From positions 310,001-374,000 of the forward strand of contig CAJQUW010007481.1 of assembly GCA_907163375.1 (NCBI GenBank): a DNA stretch of 64,000 nt, given 5' to 3'. The DNA comes from Prostheceraeus crozeri. Lineage: Eukaryota > Platyhelminthes > Polycladida > Euryleptidae. The translations under genes and the position numbers were made by a program. This document shows, one piece after another, positions 10,328 to 22,489 of this stretch (the stretch's first letter is position 1; each line of letters starts with the position of its first letter). The notes beneath the pieces are model-generated. The model ran no database searches. It was not told where the DNA came from and was given only the letters and a program-made list of their open reading frames with translations.

Positions 10328-13300
10328 ATGAATAATAACAGTATACATTTGTACACTGCGAACCAACATGGAGGATCATCAGCAGTACACCAGATGTCAT
10401 CAACGTTTCGGCCATTTAAGTACTGGACGTCTCTATCTGGCTGGCCGGTACTGCGCCGGATAACCTAAGCAGCACCTCCTCCACTATGGCGTCCCATAAT
10501 CCCAAAAATCCAAGCAGAGCCCGTTTCCGCTGCAGCACACACCTTCTTCATACACTTACTTGCTTCTTTTCCGCCTATCCCCAGTGCCCTTATCCACCTT
10601 CTCAAGCTGTTAGACGCAAAACCGCGACACCCCACCTCCACCGTCTACAACTCAGCCATCCACCCATTCTCCTTGCACTCGTTTATCAGCTCTTCATATT
10701 TACCCAACTTCCTCTGGCGAGCTTCCCCAATCCTTGATTCCCACGGCACTGTCAGCTCCATGCACACCATCGACTTTGCTTTCCTTGACACCAACGTCAT
10801 ATCAGGCCTGTGTTCGGTGATCACAATTTCAGGTGGAACCGTCTTCTTCCCTTGGGTGTCAACAAGCATCTCCCAGTCTGATGCTCCCACCAACAATCCA
10901 CTGTCACGTGCCACCTTCCCCTTCGAAGCTGATACGTGACCTTCTCTCACAAATTTGATGCCCTTGATTTTATTTGGGCCATCCTCTCTTCTCCGTCGCA
11001 CTGCCTCTTCCCCAATGGCTGCCAGTTCCTGCAGCACCTGGTTATGTCTCCAGGTATATGCTCTCAGCAGCTGAGGACAGGAAGACAAGGTGTGCTCCAG
11101 GCTCCCTGTCCTCAGTCTGCAGCATGGACAACTATCATCACTGGACACACCCCACCTCTTCAGATTTGATGCCGACGGCAGAACGTCGAACGTCCCGCTT
11201 ATTAGAAATCTAATTGCGCCCGACGCCATGCTGAGCAGCTCATTCCAACTGATCTTCTTGCTTTCGACATCCTCCCATTTGATCCATGCCCCTTGAGATG
11301 GCTGTTGTCCGGCTTTTAAAACTCTCATCTCCTCTTCCTTTTCTCTAACCTCCTCAATAGCGAGATCTCTTCGTCCCCTTGCATTCACCTTGCTATACCA
11401 TCTGCGGGTCTCCAGCATACCGACTCCACGTCTTCCAATTTGAACTGTCCCTAATACCTCTCTCCATTTTGCCTGACCAATTGCTTCGTCAGTTGCATCT
11501 TCCGCTCGCCACTTTCTGCCAGTCCGGATAACAGGTCTTGACTGCGCGATGCACTGATCCGGGGAGTCGCGCATCATCAAACACTGGCGTACCTTTGACA
11601 CCTTGAATTCTTCGACCAAAGAAGACATCGGCAACTTCAGTTTCCCAGAGGTGCAATACAATGCCGTGTCTGACAGCATTCTTGGGACTCCCAACCCCTT
11701 CCGAGTGAAAACATTAATAGATTGCTGCATCTTTCCTACTCTTGTTATAGCTACCTCATACACCATCAGCTTCCACATCAATCGAGGGAGAAGTCCAAAT
11801 TGACAGCACCACAGTTTCGCCTTCCCAGGAATCATTGCTCTATCGATTGCCTTCAACCAGATCTTCAGCTGTTCATGAATCTCAACTCCTCTGTGCCGGT
11901 CACTCAATGTGCCTTCATACCATCTCCCAAGGCTCTTCACTCCAATTTCTGAAACTTGAGGCACGTTTTCTCCATCAACAACAAAACGTTTGTCCACAAT
12001 TCTGCCACCCCTCAGGGACACACTGCGACTCTTCCTCGCTTTGAATTTCATTCGAGCCCAACAAATTAGATCTTCCAATCTCGTCAGGCACCTTCTGGTT
12101 TGCTCTTCATTAGCCGACAAAATGGTCAAATCATCCATATATGCTCTAATCATCGGCGCTCTCACATCTTCCGCCAAGCGCACTCCTTCCATATCAACGC
12201 TGGCTTTACGGACTATTATTTCCATGCCCATCACAAATAAGAGTGGCGAAACCGGACAACCCATCGGAATACCAACCTCCAGGTCCTGCCAATCAGTCGT
12301 GTAACTTTTAGTCGTAAAGCGCATTCTAAACTGTTGATAATAGGTTCTAAGTATCTCGCGTACCTCAATCGGGACCCAGAAGAAATCCATAGCAAACTGG
12401 AGCAGATTGTGTGGAATCGACCCGTACGCGTTTGCCAAGTCAAGCCAAATTACATCCAAACTGCCTTTTAAGGTCTTCTGATGCTGGATAGATTCCCAAA
12501 TCATCTGCGCATGTTCAATACAGCCCGATACTCTTGGCACTCCAGCTTTCTGCACTTCCGTGTCAATAAAGCCATTCTTCATTACAAACTTTGTGAGACG
12601 GCGAGCCAAAACACTGAAGAAGATCTTCCCATCCACATTCAACAGAGAGATGGGGCGAAATTGTCCAATGTCGCTTGCTCCCTTTTCTTTGGGTATGTAA
12701 ATCCCTTCAGCAATACACCAACTTTCTGGCACCACCCTTTTTCTCCACACCACTCTCAAAATTCTTCATAGAACCTTTCTTATTTGGACAGTACTTGAAG
12801 ATCTTGTAAGAAAGTCCGTTTTGTCCCGCAGTACTCCCTGCTCTAGCCTTCTGCACAACAGCCTCAATCTCCCATAATCTGATGTCTTGAAGATCAAAGA
12901 CTTCCGTTGGCTCCTGTGGTCGCACTTCTGAAATACTTGACGGGGGCCCAAAGACGTCATCTCGTCTTTCATCTGAGTACGTTCTTATCAGATGTTCCTC
13001 CAGTTCGGTCTTTCCTGCTTTCAAAGTCCCTGACCCACCTTCCTCAAACAGACTTTTCGCAAATCTGAAGGGGTTCTTGTAGAAGCGTTTCCTCTCTTGT
13101 CTTCTAGCTCTCCTCTTCTTGCGAGCGTCTTCTCAAGTCTCTGTACCGTTTTTTCAGATCTTCAAATAGTCCTTCAAGACTACGTCTCTCCTCTTCCGAA
13201 GCACGTCTCCACCTCTTCTTTAAATCCTTCTTTTGACTCCTCAGCTCAGCCATAAGACGCTCTCTCCTCGACTGTCCCCTCTCAATGGTCTTATCTTCTG

Positions 13301-13349
13301 ACGGATTTCCACTCTTTCCTCCAAATTCCTCCACACGCCATTCATAACA
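10328..13349 (-). mobile_element. LINE with restriction-like endonuclease (R2/R4/NeSL-like), about 3.0 kb
   Basis: The element interrupts the PLE left arm between 10327 and 13350. It reads from a basic N-terminal region (13334 to 13104), through a pre-RT block (13024 to 12707), to a 704-codon RT-endonuclease frame (12759 to 10645). At least two frameshifts separate these blocks, so it is not intact. The 3' UTR (10645-10328) ends in a TTATTATT-like motif, reminiscent of the short 3' repeats of R4/Dong elements. No zinc-finger region is visible at the 5' end, so it is probably 5'-truncated. I see no clear target duplication. Confidence 0.85.
10645..12759 (-). pseudogene. LINE reverse transcriptase / restriction-like endonuclease ORF (704 codons)
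   Basis: The frame begins within the RT at WCIAEGIYIPKEKG and FRPISLLNVDGKIF. It then shows LDLANAYGSIPHNLL (motif A region), GIPMGCPVSPLLFVMGM (motif B) and AYMDDLTI (motif C, catalytic DD). After the thumb there is a CPCCRLRTGSLEHTLSSCP zinc knuckle and then HRPDMTL followed by CMELTVPWE, the PD-(D/E)xK-type endonuclease signature. In this LINE class the protein nicks the target and primes reverse transcription from it. Key catalytic residues look preserved, but the N-terminal part lies in other frames upstream, so the element's full protein is broken. The frame is long and open, which suggests a fairly recent insertion. Confidence 0.85.
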
Positions 13350-13453
13350 AAACTATTCAATGAACAAGCTACATGACATTATCATAAAATTCACCTAAAT
13401 CAATCTTAGTTTTATTCGAAGACTGAAGTTTCCGTGTCCACAGTGATTCCTTC

Positions 13454-13744
13454 ATGATTCTTTTCCTCCAGACAGACTCCCTGTCCACTATGGTCAACGA
13501 ATCAACATCAATTCATTCGAATGAACATGTTCGCAACATTCGTGAGTTGGACACGGGCAGATCAGGGTTGGCCAAGCATTTGGTGGACACTGGCCATCGA
13601 ATTGATGTTGATTCGTTGACCATAGTGGACAGGGAGTCTGTCTGGAGGAAAAGAATCATGAAGGAATCACTGTGGACACGGAAACTTCAGTCTTCGAATA
13701 AAACTAAGATTGATTTAGGTGAATTTTATGATAATGTCATGTAG
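13454..13744 (+). mobile_element. PLE C-terminal endonuclease tail in the right inverted arm
   Basis: The frame reads RSGLAKHLVDTGHRIDVDSL, then DRESVWRKRIMKESLWTRKL. This is the conserved region behind the GIY-YIG core of PLE proteins, where a histidine-containing LA.H...TGH block is followed by a W+.R..KE helix. The first part of the frame lies in the spacer and left arm and is not part of the domain. The sequence is repeated in inverted orientation at about 13350-13515, so the arms of the inverted repeat are derived from the end of a PLE. Confidence 0.65.
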
Positions 13745-14519
13745 CCTGCTCATTGAATAGTTTCTTCTCTTTATGTCGATTTTAACATATTTATCATTTT
13801 ACTTATATTTTATAGAATGAGTAGCATCTAATTGTTTCTTATTCAGTTCTGGTAAAGAATTCTTTCTACAAGCAGTGAGATATGATCATCTGTTGTCAGC
13901 ATGGCTTCTGTATCATGAATTAAAATTCAGTTGCTTGAGGATGTGAGACGGCGTCTATCGAAAGCGCTCGCGAGAACCTTGAGTGTTTTTCTTGTTTCGT
14001 TGGTCAACATCTACGACCCTGAGAATCAAAAAACCCTTCCTTGCTTCGGTTCATAATTCAAAATAAAATTTTAATATAAGATTAATAAGATTTTAAATAA
14101 GATTTTTATCTATTAAGATAAAGATTTTATAATCACTAGATAAGAAAAATGATTTGAAATGTTGGCTGATAAACATACTTGCTCGGTAGCAATGGACATC
14201 TACCTACATGAAATCAGTGGGATGAAGCATATTTATTTCACGATTCCATAGCTATGCATTGTCTGGTGTTGCAGATATATGCATGATTTAATAGTTTTGT
14301 GGATATTGAATTTGGAATGAAATTATTATTAATTGAATTGGAATGGAATGAAATTTGCCAGTGGTTTGAGAGCTCAGAACCTACTACAGATTAATGACAT
14401 ATCTCCATCAGGGAAGAGTGGAATAAGAACATATTATTTATTCTATTGTATTTTACGAACAAGGAACAACAGCTTGACATTTAAAAATCGAAGAAAAGGT
14501 AAAATTAAAAAAATGGAAA

Positions 14520-15115
14520 ATGTTAAGTAATAGTCTGTAAAAAAGACAAATCAATTCCCATCATACGACGGTAGCGTTAGACAACGTGGTATGCACCTAA
14601 GGACACAGTTGTTGTTGCCTACTTGATGCAGACACTGATCCGCTGGTGCAGATGTGACGCAGCTCCTGTTTCACCAGTTCTTTCCATTAGTCGGCTGCCT
14701 AACTTTTTCAAAAGTGTGTATACGCCAAATGTTTCTACAGCGATTGGCACGAAGGTGTGAGTACACTGAAACATCCATATCTCACAAATTTCTTGGATTC
14801 ATCTTTGTCAGCCACTGCTCTAGTATGGTCGATATTTCTGCAGGATGCTGAAAAAATATGAGAATAGGTGAAGTCTCATGTCAGATTTCGTGGGGCCGTT
14901 TGTTATCCGAACGGAGCAAACCCAGTGGCTTGGTTGTATTGGGTATTCCCGCTGACAAAAGACCACGAGACAAAATGTCGTTGGCTGCAGCTCAGTGGCT
15001 GCGGCCTATCTCTGCTATCGGCATCGTGTCTTCTTGAACACTACCGGATGTTGTCTTTGCACATCTACATATTCTCCACATATGCATTTATGGTCACCAC
15101 AAATAGTTGAGCCGA
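14520..15115 (-). mobile_element. Decayed second copy of the RPD-type LINE nuclease region
   Basis: The minus strand encodes ANDILSRGLLSAGIPNTTK and then LGLLRSDNKRP at about 14880-14990. This aligns directly with ANDLIRRALISAGIPS...GKRPDG in the insertion at 9521-10205. A degenerate tail follows toward 14540. The copy contains stops and shifts and is more decayed than the 9.5-kb one. It shows that this LINE lineage inserted at least twice nearby. Confidence 0.6.
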
Positions 15116-15138
15116 TCATCAAAGAGCAAGCTATAGTA

Positions 15139-15410
15139 TTCTAATCGACTTGGAAATAGTTTCAGTGGATTCCTCGACCCTGATAACCTAGGAATAGACT
15201 GCAATATCATTATGCCTTGTGACTTTCGTAATCAAACGCATTTAATTAACAAAAAATGAATATTTCTTGGATTTTGATAGCCTCATGGGAGGCCATTTTG
15301 CATTGCTAATTGACTATGAGATTGTCTAATCGACTTGGAAATAGACAATGGATTCCCTGATAACCTACGAATAGACTACATTATCACCATGCTTTGTGCC
15401 TTCTATACTC
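15139..15410. repeat. Diverged direct repeat pair, about 90 bp
   Basis: Two stretches (about 15139-15230 and 15326-15408) share TCTAATCGACTTGGAAATAG, then GGATTCC, CCTGATAACCTA, GAATAGACT and a CATTATCA/TATCATTATGC region in the same order. They are direct, not inverted, copies. I see no coding role. They might be an old internal repeat of a transposable element. Confidence 0.55.
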
Positions 15411-16087
15411 TGTTACTGTGACAACAATGATGTAGCGGCCATCTTGATTTTGAGGGTCTAGGTCCTCGATCTAGAATGTCTACCCAAGTTTTCTTTAGCA
15501 TCCTAGAGGTCCTTTACAAGGATCAAGAGTCAAAATGCGGGGTCATATTTCGCACACAGGACCCCCCTCAGTCCCAGGACTACAAGTGATATGTCAAATT
15601 CCAGGAATGAGATTAGAGAACTGATTATTTATCAACTGACGTTATGATTGTTGTGCAGAAAAATTAGTGGCTCACAGTTATATTCATTGACTTCGTGACC
15701 AATATTCTTCAGTTCAGATGTTATAAAACAACTGATAAGCTGCTCTCAAGAGTTCTATCGTACCAATATCTGAATAATAGAATAAACGACCAAATAGAAT
15801 AGAAGCGGGACGAGAGGGTCTCTGTGGAACACCTTCATATGAATCGATAATGATCCCGCACTAATACTAATTGGAAGATTGTCAATTACAAAGACCGATG
15901 TAACTTTAAATAGTTGGCATGCTCTTTAATATGTCACGATGAACCGAATTGATTGCGTCTTTAAGTCTATTTTTATCATCACAGGCTCTATCCAGCGAAC
16001 CAGGTAAATTCCGTAGATTTGCAAAAATGTCGATTTAAATTATGCATATTAACTACGCCTACATCAAATTATTCGCATTATAATTAT

Positions 16088-16748
16088 CCGCCTACTGGCT
16101 GGACTCCGTCCTTCTTTCAAATGCCTGAGGTACATTTGTCAATAGTGACTCCATTTTTTTATAGATGCTAATCTTTCCCTATTATAGATATAACTTTTGA
16201 GGCTGTGCATCTTAAATGTACAGGACCGCGCTTGGTCGGGTTTGAGCGTCCAGGATTAAGCGGTCGAAACGCGATCGTTCTGACCAAGTTCCTGTTGATG
16301 ACCTCATTAGAAATAGTCAAATAATTTGTATGCATATTTTGTAGAATTCTATTTCACGGTTTAGCTTAAGGAACTAATATTAATTCTCTTACACACCTGG
16401 TAGATTTTAGATAGCGTAATCCCGCTGTGTTAGCTAGATCTGGTATTTTGATTGGAAACAGACCTGTCCTCTTATCATCTGAATGGGCAGACTGTTAAAT
16501 AGGATCTTTTCAGTATGTAAGTGATAAACATAATTTTGAACAGAACGACTTACTCGCCAATTCATTACACATGAGGAGAGGAGAAGCGTTGTTTGTCCTT
16601 CTAGTAAGTATTTATAAAATTTTTGGACATTTTAGGATATAGAAATTTTCTTTTAAATCATATTTTGTACCTATTAAAAAGTAACTAGCCATTAGCTTGT
16701 TTTTGTTTTTTTTACTTTGTTACCTTGACGCACTTTGCTACGTTGAAC
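16088..16748 (-). repeat. Single dispersed copy of the ~714-bp repeat
   Basis: This stretch is the reverse complement of the unit that is tandemly repeated at 41223-44072. Shared landmarks include CAACGTAGCAAAGTGCGTCAAGG at one end (read inverted near 16726-16748), the GC-rich core at about 16230-16298, and TCTATTATAGATATAACTTTTG-like sequence. It is more diverged from the array units than they are from one another. It lacks about 50-60 bp of one end. I find no open frame in it. Confidence 0.92.
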
Positions 16749-16749
16749 T

Positions 16750-19030
16750 TTTGATGTTATGTTGCATATCTCCCTTTCTAGGAAATCGGATAAGATAGGT
16801 ACTCATAAATGGAGGGAAGAATACTGAGAGAGTGGTTCCCTCCATTACTTAGTGTAATGTGAATGTGTTATGCTTCCACATATCTGCAAAATGGTTAGGC
16901 TTAAATTTTCCTGATAAGCTTGACATTTGTCTCATTTCAATCCCGCTGTTCTGCCGTCGTATACTTTTGTTCCCAACTATATGCGACTTCAAATTGATAA
17001 TTCGTTAGTGATTGATTTTATTGCCAAGCTGACAGCTTGCCTTGCTGCTCTGAGTGACTATAAATTTCACTCTTTTTCATTGACGCTTGTTGGATAGCTT
17101 CTACATTCGCTATTTGCGATCACTAAACAATCATGGGAACTACTGTGACAATCAGAAATAACATTCACAAAGGTGGTCTTCATTGCTTCGCCACCAGACA
17201 GTTATTCTTCGTGGAACAATGTAGAATTTCTAACTTAATCTCCACTTTTCAGTTTGGTCTGGTAGTAGCATACTGGACGCTTCTTCAGATAATTGATTTT
17301 GTGTGTAGAAGTAAAGGTACATCGAAAAAGTGCGATCGTAAAGTGGGAAAGTATCTGAATTTCTGTTACATGAAGAAAGGAACTCATCTTGAAAAGTTCT
17401 GAATTTTCTTTCCAGTAGAATAGAACAGAATTATCATTATTGTCTCAAACAAATCAATGAGCACAGAATGCATGAATAAAAGAGAAAGATAACAAGAAAA
17501 CTATGCTAGAGCTTGTACTTGATAAAGGAATTTCCGAGTCCTTTGCAGTGTGCATTACGCCGCATAATGAGGAGATTCAACCTCGATCTTAGTGGGCGAG
17601 GTAGAAAAATGCTGCGGAGGTAATGGGCTTCGTTGGATGCAATCTGCGAGAATAAGTTACCACTTAGCTTGTGACCGGTTGTCCTCAGGGTATCGTTCTT
17701 GCCTCCACCGACATTCCGGCAATCCGATGCGCCCTCCGCTCAACATTTACAAGCTGGAGAAATAGTCTCTCAGGCAAGTTACAGAAAGCAAGAAACGCAT
17801 GCAGTAAAATGCTGCGGATATTGGAAATGTAGATCTTCATGAGTTGCAAATTGTATACATTGCGAGGCTGATTTTATGACTTAAGTCACATGGCAGTCCC
17901 ACGCAAATCACTGCTAAGAATAGCACCAAGCAGTGGAAGGCTCAGCTGTCAACCCGAGAAAGGAAAGAACCGTTTGAGGTTGATACATCGGCGAGATTGC
18001 GCAACATATGTTATGATACTAGTAATGTATAATGAATGTTTGGATGATAATCTTCACATTCATTGGTTTGAATCACATATTGATCGCAGGGAAATCGGGA
18101 AACGGCTGTTTTCCGGATTTTTTTTTCTCAGAATCTCAGATTATTTTCTTGGAGCCATGAGACTTCACAAATCACAGCATGCCTTTTAAGAAATGCATGA
18201 TGAGTTTGGCATTGGAGGTTTCAATGGTGTGCCATAATAAGATAATGAGGTGGATGACTCATGGCTCCGTTTTCATGGCACCATTCAATCATGATTTCAG
18301 ATGTGTCATATTCCAGCGGTTCTTAATTCGCATTATGTGATGTGGTTCATTTTAAGGGATGATTCTCCAAAATATTTGAGTTGTGGATGTTTTATCCAAC
18401 GATTTGATTGTGGAGCAGTTCAGGAGAGTAGTCTCCTTCTTCCTATAGAATTTATTTAACCTACTCACTTTTATTCAAGAATGCTCCGTTTTTAGACAAC
18501 TTCTGAAATCCCATTGTTTAGGTGAAAGGCTGAATGCTTAACTTGAAGTGATGTTTCCTAAAACAAGAAGCAGTGCTACATATTTCAACGGCTCCTGTCA
18601 AAAACGTATGTCTCACTCGAGTGATAGGCGGACACATGTTGTTATGAGTCTAAGAGTAAATAGTTTAATTTTACTGAATAGATTACGAAGTCAAGAGCAG
18701 ACTACTGCATTACGAAGAAGCAGTAACGTACAAAAGTAAGAAAAGGTCTAAGAACATAAAAACTGCCTCATCACAAAAAGCAAAATGCAGCTATGTGCTC
18801 TTTGTGGAGTCTTGATCGTGAACATCTTGATAGCAGGCTTTGTAGTTTGTAGCTACAAATGAACTGTACTCACAGCGAAATTGCCTTAGAATCCTTCCAC
18901 GAGCAATCTTAAATGAGGAGTATGTTGGCTAAAAAGTAATACGGAAGGAATGGAGATAGACATTTGAGACCCCTTAGAGGTGTAGTTCGGTCTAATTTTC
19001 AACCTCATCTGAATGGCTTCTTCATTGCAT
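16750..19030. other. No assignable gene; one weak membrane-helix frame at 17133-17402
   Basis: Most of this stretch shows nothing I recognise. A frame at 17133-17402 (+) follows a TTTTCAG acceptor-like site at about 17252. It encodes a hydrophobic helix (FGLVVAYWTLLQIIDFVC) then KVGKYLNFCYMKKGTHLEKF. This faintly resembles the end of the fourth membrane helix and the cysteine-rich linker of diacylglycerol lipases, whose catalytic exons start at 25141. The resemblance is too weak to call it an exon. Confidence 0.2.
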
Positions 19031-19035
19031 GACTA

Positions 19036-21039
19036 ACCTTCTAATCTCAAGTTCAGAAGTTTTAAAGTTAAATTCAGAAATATTAAAGTCAATTTCAGAG
19101 ATATCAAAATGAAATTCAGAACATTTAAAATCAAATTCAGAAATATTAAAATCTATTGCAGAAGATTTTTTACACAAAAAACACTATTCCCGGTAACTAA
19201 ACACAAAGGGGTCGCTTAAGCGGCTTGCTTAACGCTTAAATTGCTTCATTCGCAATTGCTAGTGCCTGCATTTCAACAAGAAGGGACAGTTTTGTCACTT
19301 TATTTGCCAACTTCCACATGTCTTCCATGACCTGTGCAGTTGCAAAGAAAATCTGGTTGTGTTGGCAGCAGCGGCACAGTCCTGACCAGTTATGCTGTGG
19401 ATTTCATTTTCTATTCTTGTCTCAACATGCATGTATTGCAGTGTGTCTTGTTCTCCAAGATTGTTCCCAGTTGCGTTGAGCACCGACATATTTCGGTTCA
19501 CATTTCGCGTCTTTGTGCTGGTTCCAATGTAAAACAACGCTCTTGATTACGATATAAGTCATTCGTTTAGCGACCTGTGCATTCTCTGTCTCACCACAAA
19601 AACATTAACCGCAGATTTGTATTTGCAAAATTCAAATGATCGATTTGCTAGTGGTCGGTTAAGTGGAGGCATCATTACGATCTCTTCAGTAGTTATCAGC
19701 TTGTTATACTTCGAACATCGGGTATCGTCATGTCTCATCGAAGAAAAACAATAAAGGAAACGAAGCTGATAGACAAAGGATTGTCAAGTGGGCAGAGGAA
19801 GACCGTGACTGGCAAAGTTAAGGAGAAAACATCGAAGTGTAAAAAACCGCATAATACTGGATATTACCGCACAATTTCTGAACCAGCTTAGCTCATAGAA
19901 GAAGGTGGAGATACTTCTGCAAGACGAAGAGGAGGAAGTGCCAAAATTATAAGTGAAACTCAAATCGACTGTATGTGTGAAACAGTTAAAAATCGTTCCC
20001 AACTTACCCTGAAGGAGTAGAAGGATGAACTTCTACGACAATTCGACGTCCATGTAATTGCACCGACAAGCGCATGACAATTAATAGCTCTGAAGAGCGC
20101 TGTACTTGAACACGAAGGGATCATGCGCCCGGACATGAAGCGCAAGCGACGCGAATACGCATTAGCAGCAGCTGAATAGTGCGACAGGGTAGAACATTTA
20201 TTTGTATTTGTGAAGCGAATATTGACTTGCTCGGCCGCAGAAGTCAAGGTCCTGCCCGACAAGGTGACAGTGGTGTTGTTCTTGCACCAACATTGAAGAG
20301 CAGAAATATCCGTCAATGGCGCCATTACATAGCGGACTTCAGTTACAATAGAGTGAAACCTTCAAATCGAAGAATGCCATTAAGTGGGTCAATGTAATCC
20401 TCGAACAGCTACCAGAGAACGTTTTTCCTGAGCATGAAGTCACTCATCGCGTCACTCGCGCTTGGAGCAGTGCGCTGAAACGAATCCTGAACTCCCCATT
20501 TTAAGATTGGTACCATAGTGACCATACGATGCTCAATCCCATTCAGCAAATTTAATCGAAATTGAGGTCACATGTGAACCGAAATATGTCGGTGCTCAAC
20601 GCAACTGGGAACAATCTTGGAGAACAAGACGCACTGCAATACATGCATGTTGAGACAAGAATAGAAAATGAAATCCACAGCATAACTGGTCAGGACTGTG
20701 CCGCTGCTGCCAACACAACCAGATTTTCTTTGCAACTGCACAGGTCATGGAAGACATGTGGAAGTTGGCAAATAAAGTGACAAAACTGTCCCTTCTTGTT
20801 GAAATGCAGGCACTAGCAATTGCGACTGAAGCAATTTAAGCGTTAAGCAAGCCGCTTAAGCGACCCCTTTGTGTTTAGTTACCGGGAATAGTGTTTTTTG
20901 TGTAAAAAATCTTCTGCAATAGATTTTAATATTTCTGAATTTGATTTTAAATGTTCCGAATTTCATTTTGATATCTCTGAAATTGACTTTAATATTTCTG
21001 AATTTAACTTTAAAACTTCTGAACCTGAGATTAGAAGGT
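19036..21039. mobile_element. Foldback DNA element with ~470-bp inverted arms
   Basis: The left arm (19036-19507) and right arm (20572-21039) are inverted copies that look about 98-99 percent identical. Only a few differences are visible by eye, such as one residue in the encoded GNNLGEQD(T/A)LQYMH stretch. The outer ~130 bp of each arm is built from short tandem units of about 20 bp around TTCAGAAATATTAAA. The spacer (19508-20571) has a decayed coding look on the + strand, with several stops, but I cannot assign it to a transposase family. No clear target duplication is visible. It could be a foldback or long-TIR transposon of unknown superfamily. Confidence 0.85.
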
Positions 21040-21715
21040 GACGCACTTCTGATGCCTCAGTTAACCGCAATCATCAACTTTGAGAGACGAGATGACGTCA
21101 TAGCTGCCAATCATCTGACACGCCACTGTTAGCGTGCTTCCTGACGAATCAGCTATGCGTAAGACAATCAACACACAGTAAGAAAATGAATAGTAGGCAA
21201 TGTACTTCATTCACAAGAAGTCACTCGTTTGTATTCTTTGAACAAGTACAAAATCTCGAAAATAGCACATAGCTGCACACACAAGTGTACCAACAAAACG
21301 GAAGATCATATGGACTTTGCCTTCCATAGCTTTCCGAATGACAAAAAAATGAAATATTGATGTGTAATAGAACTCATTTTAAACCGACGAGGCATGTTTT
21401 GGACATTTCAAAGGAAAATGATGAAATGAAATATCTGAGGAATATTGTAAAATCAGACAGCCTTTATTCCACTTGGATAAGGAGGCTGTGCCATGCCTGA
21501 AAATGGGACCCAAATTGGTTGCAATTTTCTCTCCCAAAAGACGAATGTTCTAGAAAAACTGAATGAAAGTCGCACTAAATTGGAGATGGAGCTATCGCAA
21601 CTAATTCTCGAGTCGAACTTGAGATTTCCCCCAATGAGATAGATTTTGATAGTTTTGCCTGATGTATGACTCTTCAGAAAGTGAAGAGAGTCAAGCTGCT
21701 CCAGTTCGTCTAGCC

Positions 21716-22476
21716 CAGGGGTGCGCAACCTTTTACATTTTTTGGCCGCCATTTCGAAGGCCGAAAGAATTACGGCCGCACTTAATATGTGTGCAAACAA
21801 CTAGTTCAATAGCCAATCCTTTTTATATTCCACCGCTCAAATTAGCTTTCCCTGATGAATGACGCACTGAAAATTGCATAAAGGCCTACTTCGTAAAGAA
21901 TGATTTAGCAAGTTAACCCATGTACGACCGAAGGTCATTTTTGACCCGAAAAGATTCTAAGCTTAAGGTGTTATAAGCACTTGAAAAGTTGAAAGCATGT
22001 TTTTGTAAGGGCAACCGAAGGAGAAAACACTTCACTAAGCTACCGTAATAATTCATAAAGGAATCACGAGCCATACAAAATTCATTCATTCATTCATCAC
22101 AGGGCCGGTGATCTAGCAGGCATCCTTATTCAGGTCATGGACTTGAAGCTTACGCGCGCGAACAATTCGAGCAAACTTCAATTGCCCCTTTTGTTTCTTT
22201 TAGCTGATGATTGTAGCCATGAATGTAACTTCCCTAAAATATTCTATTCATGAGTTATCGAACTGCTGGAACGCCTTCATCGCGGCTGCGGGCGAGCTTT
22301 TTTCCAAGCAGCATGGGCATAAAGGTTTTCGACAGTGCTGCTATAGTGACAATTGTTTTCGATTGCCTTGAACTCCAGAAATATTAGCAATATACATGTA
22401 CAATATTCTTTTTCATTTAGGCCTACTTCTAATTGTCACGGCCGCACTTTGCCTCTGCAACGGTTGCGCACCGCTG
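21716..22476. mobile_element. hAT-type non-autonomous element (MITE) with 8-bp TSD
   Basis: The ends CAGGGGTGCGCAACC and GGTTGCGCACCGCTG form short imperfect inverted repeats. They are flanked by a perfect 8-bp duplication, GTCTAGCC, at 21708-21715 and 22477-22484. TIRs of this form with an 8-bp TSD are diagnostic of the hAT superfamily. Subterminal ACGGCCGCACTT motifs occur near both ends. At 761 bp with no coding capacity it is a non-autonomous copy. Confidence 0.88.
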
Positions 22477-22489
22477 GTCTAGCCTAGCG

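Larger units (their letters stand above)
9374..14022. mobile_element. PLE-type long inverted repeat, left arm split by two LINE insertions
   Basis: The right arm runs from about 13590 to 14022. Its inverted counterpart is found in three pieces: 9374-9520, 10206-10327 and 13350-13515. Put side by side they cover the same sequence, so one ancestral left arm was interrupted twice by minus-strand LINEs. The unpaired centre is about 13516-13589. The right arm contains a PLE-like C-terminal frame (13454-13744), which identifies the family. Both arms also carry a hairpin followed by GAAAGCG, the layout of PLE hammerhead regions. The element lacks a reverse transcriptase here and is a remnant. Confidence 0.75.

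Noticed and set aside
10486-12771. Several + strand frames opposite the LINE ORF
   Set aside because: They are antisense shadows of the 704-codon reverse transcriptase frame and carry no motif.
16310-16345. TTGATGA ... GAAA spacing in the ~714-bp repeat as a hammerhead ribozyme
   Set aside because: The eight bases between the boxes cannot form a stem II, and the array copies read AAAA in place of GAAA. The match is incidental.
19295-20780. Protein-coding gene pair reading RNMSVLNATGNNLGEQ
   Set aside because: The same short frame occurs in both arms of the foldback element in mirror orientation, so it is part of a repeat, and no domain is recognised.
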